DNA of 64,000 bases from Salvelinus alpinus (Eukaryota; Chordata; Actinopteri; Salmoniformes; Salmonidae). The stretch covers positions 6,419,659 to 6,483,658 of the forward strand of contig NC_092089.1 of NCBI RefSeq assembly GCF_045679555.1, written 5' to 3'. The position numbers were made by a program, and so were the translations under genes. The notes beneath the pieces were generated by a model, which did no database searches, was not told where the DNA came from, and saw only the letters and a list, made by a program, of their open reading frames with translations. This document shows, one piece after another, positions 1 to 62,534 of this stretch (its first letter is position 1; each line of letters opens with the position of its first letter).

Positions 1-108
1 CTGTTGTCTGACTGGTAGTGTATGGAGCTAAGTGTACCTGCCCTACCATTTCTCTACCATGTCTATCTATCTGTGTCTGTCACTTTGCAGAATGAAGATA
101 GACAGCCC

Positions 109-310
109 ATGTCTGTCTGCCTGGTGGAGCTCTCCTCTGGGTCTATGTCTGTCTGCCTGGTGGAGCTCTCCCCTGGGTCCATGTCTGTCTGCCTGGTGGA
201 GCTCTCCCCTGGGTCCATGTCTGTCTGCCTGGTGGAGCTCTCCCCTGGGTCTATGTCTGTCTGCCTGGTGGAGCTCTCCCCTGGGTCCATGTCTGTCTGC
301 CTGGTGGAGC
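109..310. repeat. 36-bp tandem repeat, ~5.5 copies
   Basis: The unit contains TGTCTGTCTGCCTGGTGGAG and recurs every 36 bases with few changes. It is open in several frames only because the period is a multiple of 3. Confidence 0.95.
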
Positions 311-317
311 TCAGGGC

Positions 318-590
318 TGGGCTTCTATCACCAGACCCAGAAACAGGAACCAGTGAAGGAGAGATCAGGGCTTCTATCACCAGACCCAGAAACAGGAACC
401 AGTGAAGGAGAGGTCAGAGCTTCTATCACCAGACCCAGAAACAGGAACCAGGGAAGGAGAGGTCAGAGCTTCTATCACCAGACCCAGAAACAGGAACCAG
501 GGAAGGAGAGGTCAGAGCTTCTATCACCAGACCCAGAAACAGGAACCAGGGAAGGAGAGGTCAGAGCTTCTATCACCAGACCCAGTGGAG
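318..590. repeat. 49-bp tandem repeat, ~5.5 copies
   Basis: Unit with CTTCTATCACCAGACCCAGA at 322, 371, 420, 469, 518 and 567. Directly follows the 36-bp array. Confidence 0.95.
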
Positions 591-659
591 CGGTAGGATT
601 TCAGGCGCCAAGACATGGTGGTTAAACTCATGCTATTTCTATCAGCGCAGGGTGCCAGG

Positions 660-895
660 TTGAGACAGCCAGGGCTCAGGTGTCAGTCCACCACCTGGGT
701 TCAAATACTATTCGAAATCATTTCATTCAGTTTGCCTGGCTTAACGGACCGATAGGAAAAGGTCCCAAAACGATGAACCCCACACAGCGGGGACTCTAGG
801 AAGGCTGGAGAAAACACTCCAAAGGGTATTTGAAAGATTTTAAGTAGTATTTGAACCCAGGTCTGGTGTCCCACCCTCCCAGGGAGCCGGGTCTG
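660..895. mobile_element. Foldback/MITE-like element with 18-bp perfect inverted repeats
   Basis: ACCTGGGTTCAAATACTA at 693-710 is the exact reverse complement of 845-862, enclosing ~135 bp. No coding capacity. This looks like a non-autonomous DNA element; family not identified. Confidence 0.6.
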
Positions 896-1013
896 GCTCG
901 ACAGCCGACCGGGCTTGCTGCCGTGGATACTAAAACTTCCTGGGAGATGTATTATAATGTGACAGGCTGATAAACTGGTTGGAGGAGGAGGGGGGAGGGA
1001 ATAGGGAATCTAG

Positions 1014-1140
1014 GGAATGCCTCCCAAACTGCTCCCTATTTCCTATATAGTGCACTTCTTTTGACCAGGGCCCTGGAATCCAAAAGTCTTGTTCCAAAGT
1101 AGTGCACTTCAAAGGGACTAAGGTGCTATTTGGGACGTAG
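1014..1140. mobile_element. Salmonid palindromic interspersed repeat
   Basis: Two half-palindromes: CCTATATAGTGCACTTCTTT near 1042, and AAAGTAGTGCACTTC near 1095. Same family as 2590-2710, 13665-13755, 22285-22345, 24440-24545, 29941-30005 and 48693-48944. Confidence 0.75.
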
Positions 1141-1282
1141 ATCAGCCCAGTCAACTCCTGAGTCCCTGGAGAAGACGGATGAAATCAACCCCCCCCTCCC
1201 CTTCAGAATGATGGATCAGCCGGCAACTGCCGGATAGTTGTCATCGCCGCGGTAATCGCTCAAACAGGAAGGAAGCAGATGA

Positions 1283-1735
1283 TTGGGTGGGTGTCAAAGT
1301 GGATCAAAACAAATGTTATTGGTCACCTATTTATCAGATGTTATGGTGGGTGTAGAGAAGTGCTTATGTTCCCAGCTCCAACAGCTCAGTAGACTAATAC
1401 AAAACATATTTATCAGATGTTATGGAGGGTGTAGAGAAGTGCTTATGTTCCCAGCTCCAACAGCTCAGTAGCCTAATACAAAACATATTTATCAGATGTT
1501 ATGGAGGGTGTAGAGAAGTGCTTATGTTCCCAGCTCCAACAGCTCAGTAGCCTAATACAAAACATATTTATCAGATGTTATGGTGGGTGTAGAGAAGTGC
1601 TTATGTTCCCAGCTCCAACAGCTCAGTAGCCTAATACAAAACATATTTATCAGATGTTATGGTGGGTGTAGAGAAGTGATTATGTTCCCAGCCTAATACT
1701 TGACAATACAAAACATGCAAAATCCCCCCCCAAAA
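1283..1735. repeat. Interspersed repeat whose body is a 79-bp tandem array
   Basis: The left end (AAATGTTATTGGTCA at 1310) is shared with the copy at 39390-39500. A 79-bp stretch (TATTTATCAGATGTTATGG...) then recurs at 1328, 1407, 1486, 1565 and 1644. The array arose inside the element. Confidence 0.8.
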
Positions 1736-2060
1736 ACAAAAAAAAACGGGATTTTGAATATGAGAAGAATACACATTATTATTATTATTATTATTATACT
1801 ATAAATTGTAATCCAGACATATTAAAGAAGTAGACGGTAAATATGTAGCTACATTTATTACACAAATTAAGAACAGCAAAGGCATCACGTTCATGATAGA
1901 GTCATGTGTCATGAGGTCACCACCTCATTGATTCAACAGACTGTAGTATTACTCAACAGGGCCGGGTAGGTAACCATCGGTTACAGTGACCACCAGTAGA
2001 AAAGGGCTCGTTGTCCATTTCATTATGTTAAAACAAAACAAAAACAAATACTTAAAAAAA
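1736..2060. other. No gene seen: AT-rich unique sequence
   Basis: Contains a short (ATT)n run near 1778. No conserved coding signal on either strand. Confidence 0.6.
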
Positions 2061-2065
2061 AAAAA

Positions 2066-2368
2066 AGGGTCATTCTGCTATTAGTAAAATGTTTTTGTTT
2101 GAATTGCAGATTGCCCCTTTAAGTATGGCCCCACCCCCCCAACAAACAGGAAGTGCTAACACACAAAGAGCTAGTCAGCTATCTTGCCCGACAACAGCCA
2201 GCGATGTCCAATCAAATAAAAAGGGGCATTCTGCTATTTGTAAAGTGTTTTTGTTTGAACTGCAGATTGCCCCTTTAAGCATGGCCCCACCCCCCCAACA
2301 AACACACAAGGAGCTAGTCAGCTATCTTGCCCGACAACAGGCCAGCGACGTCCAATCAAAATAAAAAG
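2066..2368. repeat. Tandem duplication of ~155 bp
   Basis: Two copies beginning GTCATTCTGCTATTAGTAAA at 2068 and GGCATTCTGCTATTTGTAAA near 2223, both containing GATTGCCCCTTTAAG. The open frame across them has no family signature. Confidence 0.85.
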
Positions 2369-2584
2369 CATCGAAACTCGTCAGTCCTTTTTTTTTTCTT
2401 TTTTAAAGAGAAGTTGTAGACACCACCTTTTGTTAAATATGAAGAAACAGGACCGTTTTAATGTAATCCATCTGATATTATAAAGTAAATAATAACAAAC
2501 ATTTATTTCTGTAATACTGTAATTATTATGCAACACGTAAAGTTAAAGAGTACGTGAAGTGAATGGCGTTGAATATATTTTGCC
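2369..2584. other. No gene seen: AT-rich unique sequence
   Basis: A T-rich tract at 2385-2406 and AT-rich DNA. TTTATT at 2503-2508 could be a minus-strand AATAAA for KIAA0408, but this is weak. Confidence 0.5.
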
Positions 2585-2712
2585 TCCTAAATGACACTCT
2601 ATTCCCTATTTAGTGCACTACTTTTGACCCGAAAGCACCCTATGGCACTATGGGGGCTCTGGTCTAAAGTAGTGCGCACTATATAGGGAATAGGGTGCCA
2701 TTTAGGAGGCAA
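2585..2712. mobile_element. Salmonid palindromic interspersed repeat
   Basis: Inverted halves CTATTCCCTATTTAGTGCAC (2599) and CACTATATAGGGAATAGGGTG (2676), each followed or preceded by the CTTTTGAC / GGTCTAAAG module. It adjoins the 38-bp array. Confidence 0.8.
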
Positions 2713-4160
2713 GCCTAAGCCACAGAGGTACCAGTCAGCATTGGGGAGGCAGCCTAAGCCACAGAGGTACAGTCAGCATTGGGGAGGCAGCCTAAGCCAC
2801 AGAGGTACCAGTCAGCATTGGGGAGGCAGCCTAAGCCACAGAGGTACAGTCAGCATTGGGGATGCAGCCTAAGCCACAGAGGTACAGTCAGCATTGGGGA
2901 TGCAGCCTAAGCCACAGAGGTACAGTCAGCATTGGGGAGGCAGCCTAAGCCACAGAGGTACAGTCAGCATTGGGGAGGCAGCCTAAGCCACAGAGGTACA
3001 GTCAGCATTGGGGAGGCAGCCTAAGCCACAGAGGTACCAGTCAGCATTGGGGAGGCAGCCTAAGCCACAGAGGTACAGTCAGCATTGGGGAGGCAGCCTA
3101 AGCCACAGAGGTACCAGTCAGCATTGGGGAGGCAGCCTAAGCCACAGAGGTACAGTCAGCATTGGGGAGGCAGCCTAAGCCACAGAGGTACAGTCAGCAT
3201 TGGGGAGGCAGCCTAAGCCACAGAGGTACCAGTCAGCATTGGGGAGGCAGCCTAAGCCACAGAGGTACCAGTCAGCATTGGGGAGGCAGCCTAAGCCACA
3301 GAGGTACAGTCAGCATTGGGGAGGCAGCCTAAGCCACAGAGGTACAGTCAGCATTGGGGAGGCAGCCTAAACCAGAGGTACAGTCAGCATTGGGGAGGCA
3401 GCCTAAGCCACAGAGGTACCAGTCAGCATTGGGGATGCAGCCTAAGCCACAGAGGTACAGTCAGCATTGGGGAGGCAACCTAAGCCACAGAGGTACAGTC
3501 AGCATTGGGGAGGCAACCTAAGCCACAGAGGTACCAGTCAGCATTGGGGATGCAGCCTAAGCCACAGAGGTACAGTCAGCATTGGGGAGGCAGCCTAAGC
3601 CACAGAGGTACCAGTCAGCATTGGGGAGGCAGCCTAAGCCACAGAGGTACAGTCAGCATTGGGGAGGCAGCCTAAGCCACAGAGGTACCAGTCAGCATTG
3701 GGGAGGCAGCCTAAGCCACAGAGGTACAGTCAGCATTGGGGAGGCAGCCTAAGCCACAGAGGTACAGTCAGCATTGGGGAGGCAGCCTAAGCCACAGAGG
3801 TACCAGTCAGCATTGGGGAGGCAGCCTAAGCCACAGAGGTACCAGTCAGCATTGGGGAGGCAGCCTAAGCCACAGAGGTACAGTCAGCATTGGGGAGGCA
3901 GCCTAAGCCACAGAGGTACAGTCAGCATTGGGGAGGCAGCCTAAACCAGAGGTACAGTCAGCATTGGGGAGGCAGCCTAAGCCACAGAGGTACCAGTCAG
4001 CATTGGGGATGCAGCCTAAGCCACAGAGGTACAGTCAGCATTGGGGAGGCAACCTAAGCCACAGAGGTACAGTCAGCATTGGGGAGGCAGCCTAAACCAC
4101 AGAGGTACAGTCAGCATTGGGGAGGCAGCCTAAGCCACAGAGGTACAGTCAGCATTGGGG
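2704..4160. repeat. 38/39-bp tandem array, ~38 copies
   Basis: Unit CCTAAGCCACAGAGGTAC(C)AGTCAG plus CATTGGGGAGGCAG. The optional extra C makes 38- and 39-base variants. A longer pattern repeats: runs at ~2990-3460 and ~3600-4070 carry the same order of variants, including the AAACCAGAG form. Confidence 0.95.
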
Positions 4161-4552
4161 ATCCTGGAGTTCCTCTAGTAGAATAGAACAGATGAAACGT
4201 CTCCTCCCACATGGTCGATGAGATTACATTCTAAAGATGATCGGGGAACTAACTCTCCATTGGTCCACAGCTAAAGCTCCTGATCGTCTGGTTGGTCGTA
4301 GAAATAACAGTCTTGGTTGTTGGTACAGAGGTGATGGAGGAAGAGGCAGGTTTGAGTCGGGTTCTATCTCAGTTCATCGTCACGTTCTTCACAGCCATAT
4401 TGGAGGTGAAGGTCCGAGGTTCCCACCTCCCCCCCACCCCACCCGGACTCGGGCCTTCGATGTGAAGGAATCAAGGAAGGATGGAATTGAGAAAAGAGGA
4501 GGTAAAGTAACGAAAGGCATCTTATTGGTTTAGACACAGGGTCAGCTGGGGG
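4161..4552 (-). other. Probable KIAA0408 3' UTR
   Basis: Non-repetitive sequence directly after the stop codon, up to the 38-bp array. No AATAAA is visible on the sense strand in this stretch, so the true transcript end may lie further down, beyond the array (TTTATT on the plus strand at 2503-2508). Confidence 0.4.
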
Positions 4553-38057
<33,505 letters not shown>

Positions 38058-38380
38058 TTCTCAACGTGCAGTGACAAACAAACACAAAGTGAGGACAGCC
38101 TTCGGTTGACCGGTGCCTTCGGTTTTGTAGTTGCAGCAGCAGCAGCAGCATAATTATCCGAAGCCGGCGATTTCCCCGGCCGCGTCCGTCTCTCTTAACG
38201 CTGAACCAGCAGCAGTTCGAGGCCATGCAGCGATGTGCGCGTCTGTTCCTTCCATGTCACCGCGCCGCGCCAAGGTCAACAATCGGTCATTATGCGGCGG
38301 AACTTTACTGATGCTATCTGGATTTATTATCCAAACTTCTGTCGGCTATTCGTTATTCCTACATTGAAAAGTACAATGCT
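38058..38380 (-). promoter_or_regulatory. Candidate KIAA0408 5' UTR and promoter region
   Basis: Unique, CpG-containing sequence directly upstream of the start codon, with a short (CTG)n/(CAG)n run at 38132-38149 and GC-rich blocks near 38170-38290. No TATA box was recognised. The transcription start is not determinable. Confidence 0.35.
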
Positions 38381-39385
38381 ACGTTATCGCCCAGGCTACT
38401 GCCCTGTGCAGTGAGTGCTACGTTATCGCCCAGGCTACTGCCCTGTGCAGTGCACTGTGTGGGTGACGAACACCCAGTAAGCTGCTGTTACGTGGGACAG
38501 GACGAGTACCCAATAATACACCTAGCCCACTGATGTAAGAGCTGGGGAACTATTTTTACACCCTGGAACCACGTATATCATTTTACTCAATAACCCCACT
38601 GGGTAGCGTAGACTACTAAGTAACGGAGCCGGGAGTAGGTCGCGCGGAAGCCCCCCGCCACGGTTGAATAAATATGAATTAATCACGTCTGTTTACTACC
38701 GGGACCATTATGTCGCGGGCTCTGAAGAAGTTGTGACTGCGGAATGTGGATCAAGTGGTAGACTAAGGCTATCCGAAACGGTTGTGACCGTTACCATAGC
38801 GATAAATGTGTTCAGCTCGCTGGTTATAACCTAGTGGTTGTTTATTGGCTTCACACACACACACACACACACACACACGCAGTAGCCAAGCCAAACACTG
38901 GTACCACGTGTCTGTATTCGCAGTTAGTTTGCAGCCTGTTTTGATATAAGAAAAGGCTGTGCTCCGTTATTTCACAAGACCTTTCATTGCCTTCAAATCT
39001 CTGAATAGACTCGGGACATCTGAAAACATCTTACCTGTTATGCAATGTCCAGCTGTGTATTAAAGGCCTCCAAAAACACCCCCAAAACACCCAAAATAAG
39101 CTATCCAAAAAACGGGTCTTTCTGGTCAATTGTTAATGAAAATCAGAGTGGTCCCTAAATCCAACGGAAATAACCGTCTTGGTCAGAATTATATTTATTT
39201 TCATTGGACAACTCGACCAGACGAGTCGCGAAAGCCCCGCGTACTTCTCCCTCACAGCTGGTCTTAATACCGTTTATGACGTCATATCCCCACCGCCGGA
39301 TGAGAATCGCCGTGTGTTCCCGCCCCGCCCCCGGTTCTCAGTGGCCAGTAGAACTTACGGGATAAACAAGTCCACATCCGAAACA
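38381..39385. other. Intergenic sequence between SOGA3 and KIAA0408
   Basis: Holds a 2-copy ~37-bp repeat (GCTACGTTATCGCCCAGGCT at 38379 and 38416) and a (CA)13 at 38853-38878, otherwise unique. No coding signal was recognised. Confidence 0.55.
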
Positions 39386-39387
39386 AA

Positions 39388-39835
39388 CCCAAAATCAAAT
39401 GTTATTGGTCATGTGCACATATTTTATGCAGACGTTATCGCAGGTGTAGCGAAATGGCGTATGTTTTCTAGGTCCAGCAGTGCAGTAATACCTAACAAAA
39501 ACACAACAATTACACCCCCAAAAAATATCAGAACGAGCAATGGCATGTATGTATATGATGGTGTGTATATACATTATGACAATATAGGAATAGAAAAGGA
39601 GTGTACAGCAGTAGTTATATAGGATGAGCCTTGATCAGAATACAGTATATATATATAAATATATATAAAGTGGGTAAAACAGTATATAAACATATTTAAA
39701 GTGATCAGTGTTCAATGACTATGTACATAGAGCAGCAGTTACTATTTTTCATTTATTTTATGTAGTACATATTTCTTACCGTTTAAAACTCTGCATTGTT
39801 GGTTAAGGGCTCGTAAGTACGCATTTCACAGTACT
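39388..39835 (+). mobile_element. Salmonid interspersed repeat
   Basis: AAATGTTATTGGTCATGTGC, GTAGCGAAATGGCGTATG and CAGTGCAGTAATACCTAAC are features of a common salmonid element; the same family as 1283-1735. Ends near 39800 in an AT-rich part (TATATATATAAATATATATA). Confidence 0.65.
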
Positions 39836-40072
39836 CCAGGTGAATACTCTGTTGGTGGATTAGGTGTCCCTAACACTGCTATACTCCAGGTGAATGCTCT
39901 GTTGGTGGATTAGGTGTCCCTAACACTGCTATACTCCAGGTGAATACTCTGTTTATGGATTAGGTGTCCCTAACACTGCTCTGTTGATGGATTAGGTGTC
40001 CCTAACACTGCTATACTCCAGGTGAATACTCTGTTGATGGATTAGGTGTCCCTAACACTGCTATACTGTACA
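39835..40072. repeat. ~50-60-bp tandem repeat, ~4.5 copies
   Basis: ATACTCCAGGTGAATACTCT plus GATTAGGTGTCCCTAACACT. Confidence 0.93.
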
Positions 40073-40251
40073 TGCATGGGTACTATACATAGGTAGGTAC
40101 TGTGTGGGTTTACAGACTGGGCCTCCTATACACCCACAGCACACTGTTGTTCCTTCCTGCCTTTTGCATCAGAGTTCTGGGGGACCTCTAAAATAAGGTT
40201 AGATGAGGGACCATTCACTGTTAACCTTGTCTACTCACCTAATAATATACG

Positions 40252-41142
40252 GTGTCTCAGCCCCAGAGGTGTGTGGTCTTCTCCAGTGTCTCAGCCCCAG
40301 AGGTGTGTGGTCTTCTCCAGTGTCTCAGTCCCAGAGGTGTGTGGTCTTCTCCAGTGTCTCAGCCCCAGAGGTGTGTGGTCTTCTCCAGTGTCTCAGCCCC
40401 AGAGGTGTGTGGTCTTCTCCAGTGTCTCAGTCCCAGAGGTGTGTGGTCTTCTCCAGTGTCTCAGCCCCAGAGGTGTGTGGTCTTCTCCAGTGTCTCAGTC
40501 CCAGAGGTGTGTGGTCTTCTCCAGTGTCTCAGTCCCAGAGGTGTGTGGTCTCCTCCAGTGTCTCAACCCCAGAGGTGTGTGGTCTTCTCCAGTGTCTCAG
40601 CCTCAGAGGTGTGTGGTCTTCTCCAGTGTCTCAACCCCAGAGGTGTGTGGTCTTCTCCAGTGTCTCAGCCCCAGAGGTGAGTGGTCTTCTCCAGTGTCTC
40701 AGTCCCAGAGGTGTGTGGTCTTCTCCAGTGTCTCAGCCCCAGAGGTGAGTGGTCTTCTCCAGTGTCTCAGTCCCAGAGGTGTGTGGTCTTCTCCAGTGTC
40801 TCAGTCCCAGAGGTGTGTGGTCTTCTCCAGTGTCTCAACCCCAGAGGTGTGTGGTCTTCTCCAGTGTCTCAGCCCCAGAGGTGTGTGGTCTTCTCCAGTG
40901 TCTCAACCCCAGAGGTGAGTGGTCTTCTCCAGTGTCTCAGTCCCAGAGGTGTGTGGTCTTCTCCAGTGTCTCAGTCCCAGAGGTGTGTGGTCTTCTCCAG
41001 TGTCTCAACCCCAGAGGTGTGTGGTCTTCTCCAGTGTCTCAGCCCCAGAGGTGTGTGGTCTTCTCCAGTGTCTCAACCCCAGAGGTGAGTGGTCTTCTCC
41101 AGTGTATCAGTCCCAGAGGTGTGTGGTCTTCTCCAGTGTGTG
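40252..41142. repeat. 34-bp tandem array, ~26 copies
   Basis: Unit CCCCAGAGGTGTGTGGTCTT plus CTCCAGTGTCTCAG. Long overlapping plus-strand open frames are due to repetition. Confidence 0.97.
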
Positions 41143-41292
41143 TTAAAAGCTTGTAAATAGTAACTGCTGAAACGTGGAATAGTGTCCCGTATCACGTGTG
41201 ACCTTAGACGGGAATGTTCCAAAATAAAAATACAAAACCAAATAAAAATATGACTAAACAAAAATATGTGTCTATGCAAAGTGAGACGGACG

Positions 41293-60576
<19,284 letters not shown>

Positions 60577-60674
60577 GGTGTCATGTAGAGAGGATGGACG
60601 TTCCGTTCAACAGCCTAGTTTACATCCACATCACATCACCCAGACAGTCCCTCGCTGCGCTGTCTTTCTTCTGG
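60577..60674 (-). other. soga3: SOGA3 5' UTR part of first coding exon (predicted)
   Basis: A clear acceptor, TTATTTTTCAG|CCAG, lies 98 bases before the ATG, so this leader is likely joined to an upstream non-coding exon. This is inferred from splice motifs only. Confidence 0.55.
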
Positions 60675-61063
60675 CTGAAAAATAATACAGTGAACACGTC
60701 GTTATTTTAAGTACAAATGCAAAAGAGGCCCGAGAATCCGAGGTGATTTGCTTTCATGCGTTTCTTGAAAGTAGACCCAAGTAGGCTAAACGAGAGGACA
60801 TTCTATTTTGAGAGGTGTTTAAATATAGAGCATATCTGAAATTAATATTTTATGTAAAGGGTCACCTTCATAACAACACTGGCCCCAATCCACCCACTAT
60901 AAGGTGGCAGTAGAGGCAAACCATCTATATCCAGCATGTGCATCTCCCAACACCATCCGACGAGGCTACTAGCCCGGAAGCAGGGAAGGGCTGCAGTAAT
61001 TGGAAATCTCATCAGCCTATTAAATTGCACTAGGCTGAAGCATGTGTCCAGCCATTCTACTGT

Positions 61064-61065
<2 letters not shown>

Positions 61066-61150
<85 letters not shown>
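61066..61150. repeat. (CT)n microsatellite, ~42 dinucleotides
   Basis: Pure CT run, in the candidate SOGA3 5' UTR intron. Confidence 0.97.
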
Positions 61151-61153
<3 letters not shown>

Positions 61154-61283
61154 CGTTTAAAGACAGGCTTCTTCGGAGCCCTGACCTCTAGAAGTAAACA
61201 TTGTCGAGACAAGGCTCGAGGGAAAGTGTTTTGAATATCTGTCAGGCTCGTGGCAGTCATTCCACCACTGCCGTCCGACACGT

Positions 61284-61400
61284 TCGATGAGACTTCACTC
61301 AACCGGACGGAACGGATAAAACCCGATGAGACATTACTCAACCGGATGGAACGGATAAAACCGATGAGACATTAGTCAACCTGGTGGAACGGATAAACCC
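61284..61400. repeat. ~40-bp repeat, 3 diverging copies
   Basis: GATGAGACTTCACTCAACCGG, GATGAGACATTACTCAACCGG and GATGAGACATTAGTCAACC, each followed by GGAACGGATAAA. Confidence 0.88.
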
Positions 61401-61703
61401 GCAAATAAAAGAACCGAGCGACAGAAAAAAGGGTCAATCTACACGATGCTCGCGCTGTAGTACACTCAATAGTTGAATACCGTCTGGAATTCGACGGTCA
61501 TCCTCGTGTGTAGTGTAATTAGAGGTTAGTTTCCGACGGAAACCACAAACACTGGGATCTAACAATTATAAAGATTCAAATTGATTGACACAATTAAAAA
61601 CCCTTTGTCCTCTCTAAGCACTAAATATATTGATGTTAATCCTACAAATAGAGTTATTCTTAACCAATGAAAACAATGAATATCATTTTAAAGGGCATCT
61701 TAC

Positions 61704-61800
61704 CAGCAGTATCCCGGCGACAGTGATGGGGAGGAGGAGAATTCCCCTCCTCTGAATCTCTGAGCGCACGGCCCAACCACCAATGAAACTGTTTCAATAT
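61704..61800 (-). other. soga3: Candidate SOGA3 non-coding first exon
   Basis: A donor GCTG|GTAAGATG at 61703 ends a GC-rich stretch, which could splice to the acceptor at 60675. The 5' end is not determined; the end given here is arbitrary. An inverted CCAAT box (CCAAT on the plus strand at 61780-61784) lies at its upstream side. Confidence 0.4.
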
Positions 61801-61870
61801 ACATTTACATTACGTCACCTCAGGGAGGGGCGCAAGAAAGAGACACACCGGAAGATGAAGTTGGAAGTGC
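61770..61870 (-). promoter_or_regulatory. Candidate SOGA3 promoter region
   Basis: Position upstream of the candidate first exon, an ATTGG (inverted CCAAT) on the sense strand near 61782, and moderately GC-rich unique sequence between repeats. No TATA box is evident. Inference only. Confidence 0.3.
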
Positions 61871-62264
61871 TTAGTTGGCACCTGGCAGGACACAAATAAT
61901 GCATTCACTGAATGACGACCTGAAGATTTATGGCACCATAATTAGTGATAATGCCTCTAAACTACCTTATTGGTTTAAAGATTGTCAGAGAGAGAGAGAG
62001 AGAGAGGCAGTCATATCAGAGGCTTTGATGGTGGATAAACAGGGGGTATCCCTCCCTGAATACGTGGTTCCTGTCTACAACCAGTTGTATGGTTTGTTAA
62101 ACTTTGAAATCAATGGTTTTGGTTTGGTGTACATTTAAGCATAATTCTGTTGCCATGCATTTGGAAGGAGGCATATTTTATCACTCTGCCTCTGTGTTTC
62201 AAAACAAGCTGAGTACCAAAGACACCCAGCCAACATTGTCACTTTCCATTAACTCCTGGCTTGT
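61871..62264. other. No gene seen: upstream of SOGA3
   Basis: The plus-strand open frame here has no family signature. Unique sequence with a short (GA)n at 61987. Confidence 0.5.
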
Positions 62265-62410
62265 CACTCTCTCCTCTCTCTGTCTCTGTCTCTGTCTCTG
62301 TCTCTGTCTCTGTCTCTCTCTCTGTCTCTGTCTCTGTCTCTGTCTCTCTCGCTCTCTCTCTCTCTCTCTCTTTTGCTCTCTCTCTTGCTATCTCTTTTGC
62401 TCTCTCTCGT
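62265..62410. repeat. TCTCTG/CTCT microsatellite
   Basis: TGTCTC hexamers then CT runs. Confidence 0.95.
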
Positions 62411-62534
62411 AGCCTCAAGCTGTGTTGTGAAACTGTTTCACAGGAGCCTGGAGACCGTCAGAGCTGAGTTAAGAGAGAGAGAGGGGGGTACTTTTTGAAC
62501 AGAGCTACGGGACAGAGACAGTCAAAAGCTCTCA

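Noticed and set aside
22..100. Possible plus-strand acceptor (CACTTTGCAG|AATGAAG at ~81-97) of another gene
   Set aside because: One motif with no conserved coding sequence after it; it runs into a 36-bp array.
39179..39622. Plus-strand 147-codon frame between the genes
   Set aside because: Half of it overlaps an interspersed repeat and there is no family signature.
40203..41156. Plus-strand frames rich in VFSSVSVPEVCGLLQ
   Set aside because: 34-bp tandem array, open in multiple frames; no start context or conserved flank.
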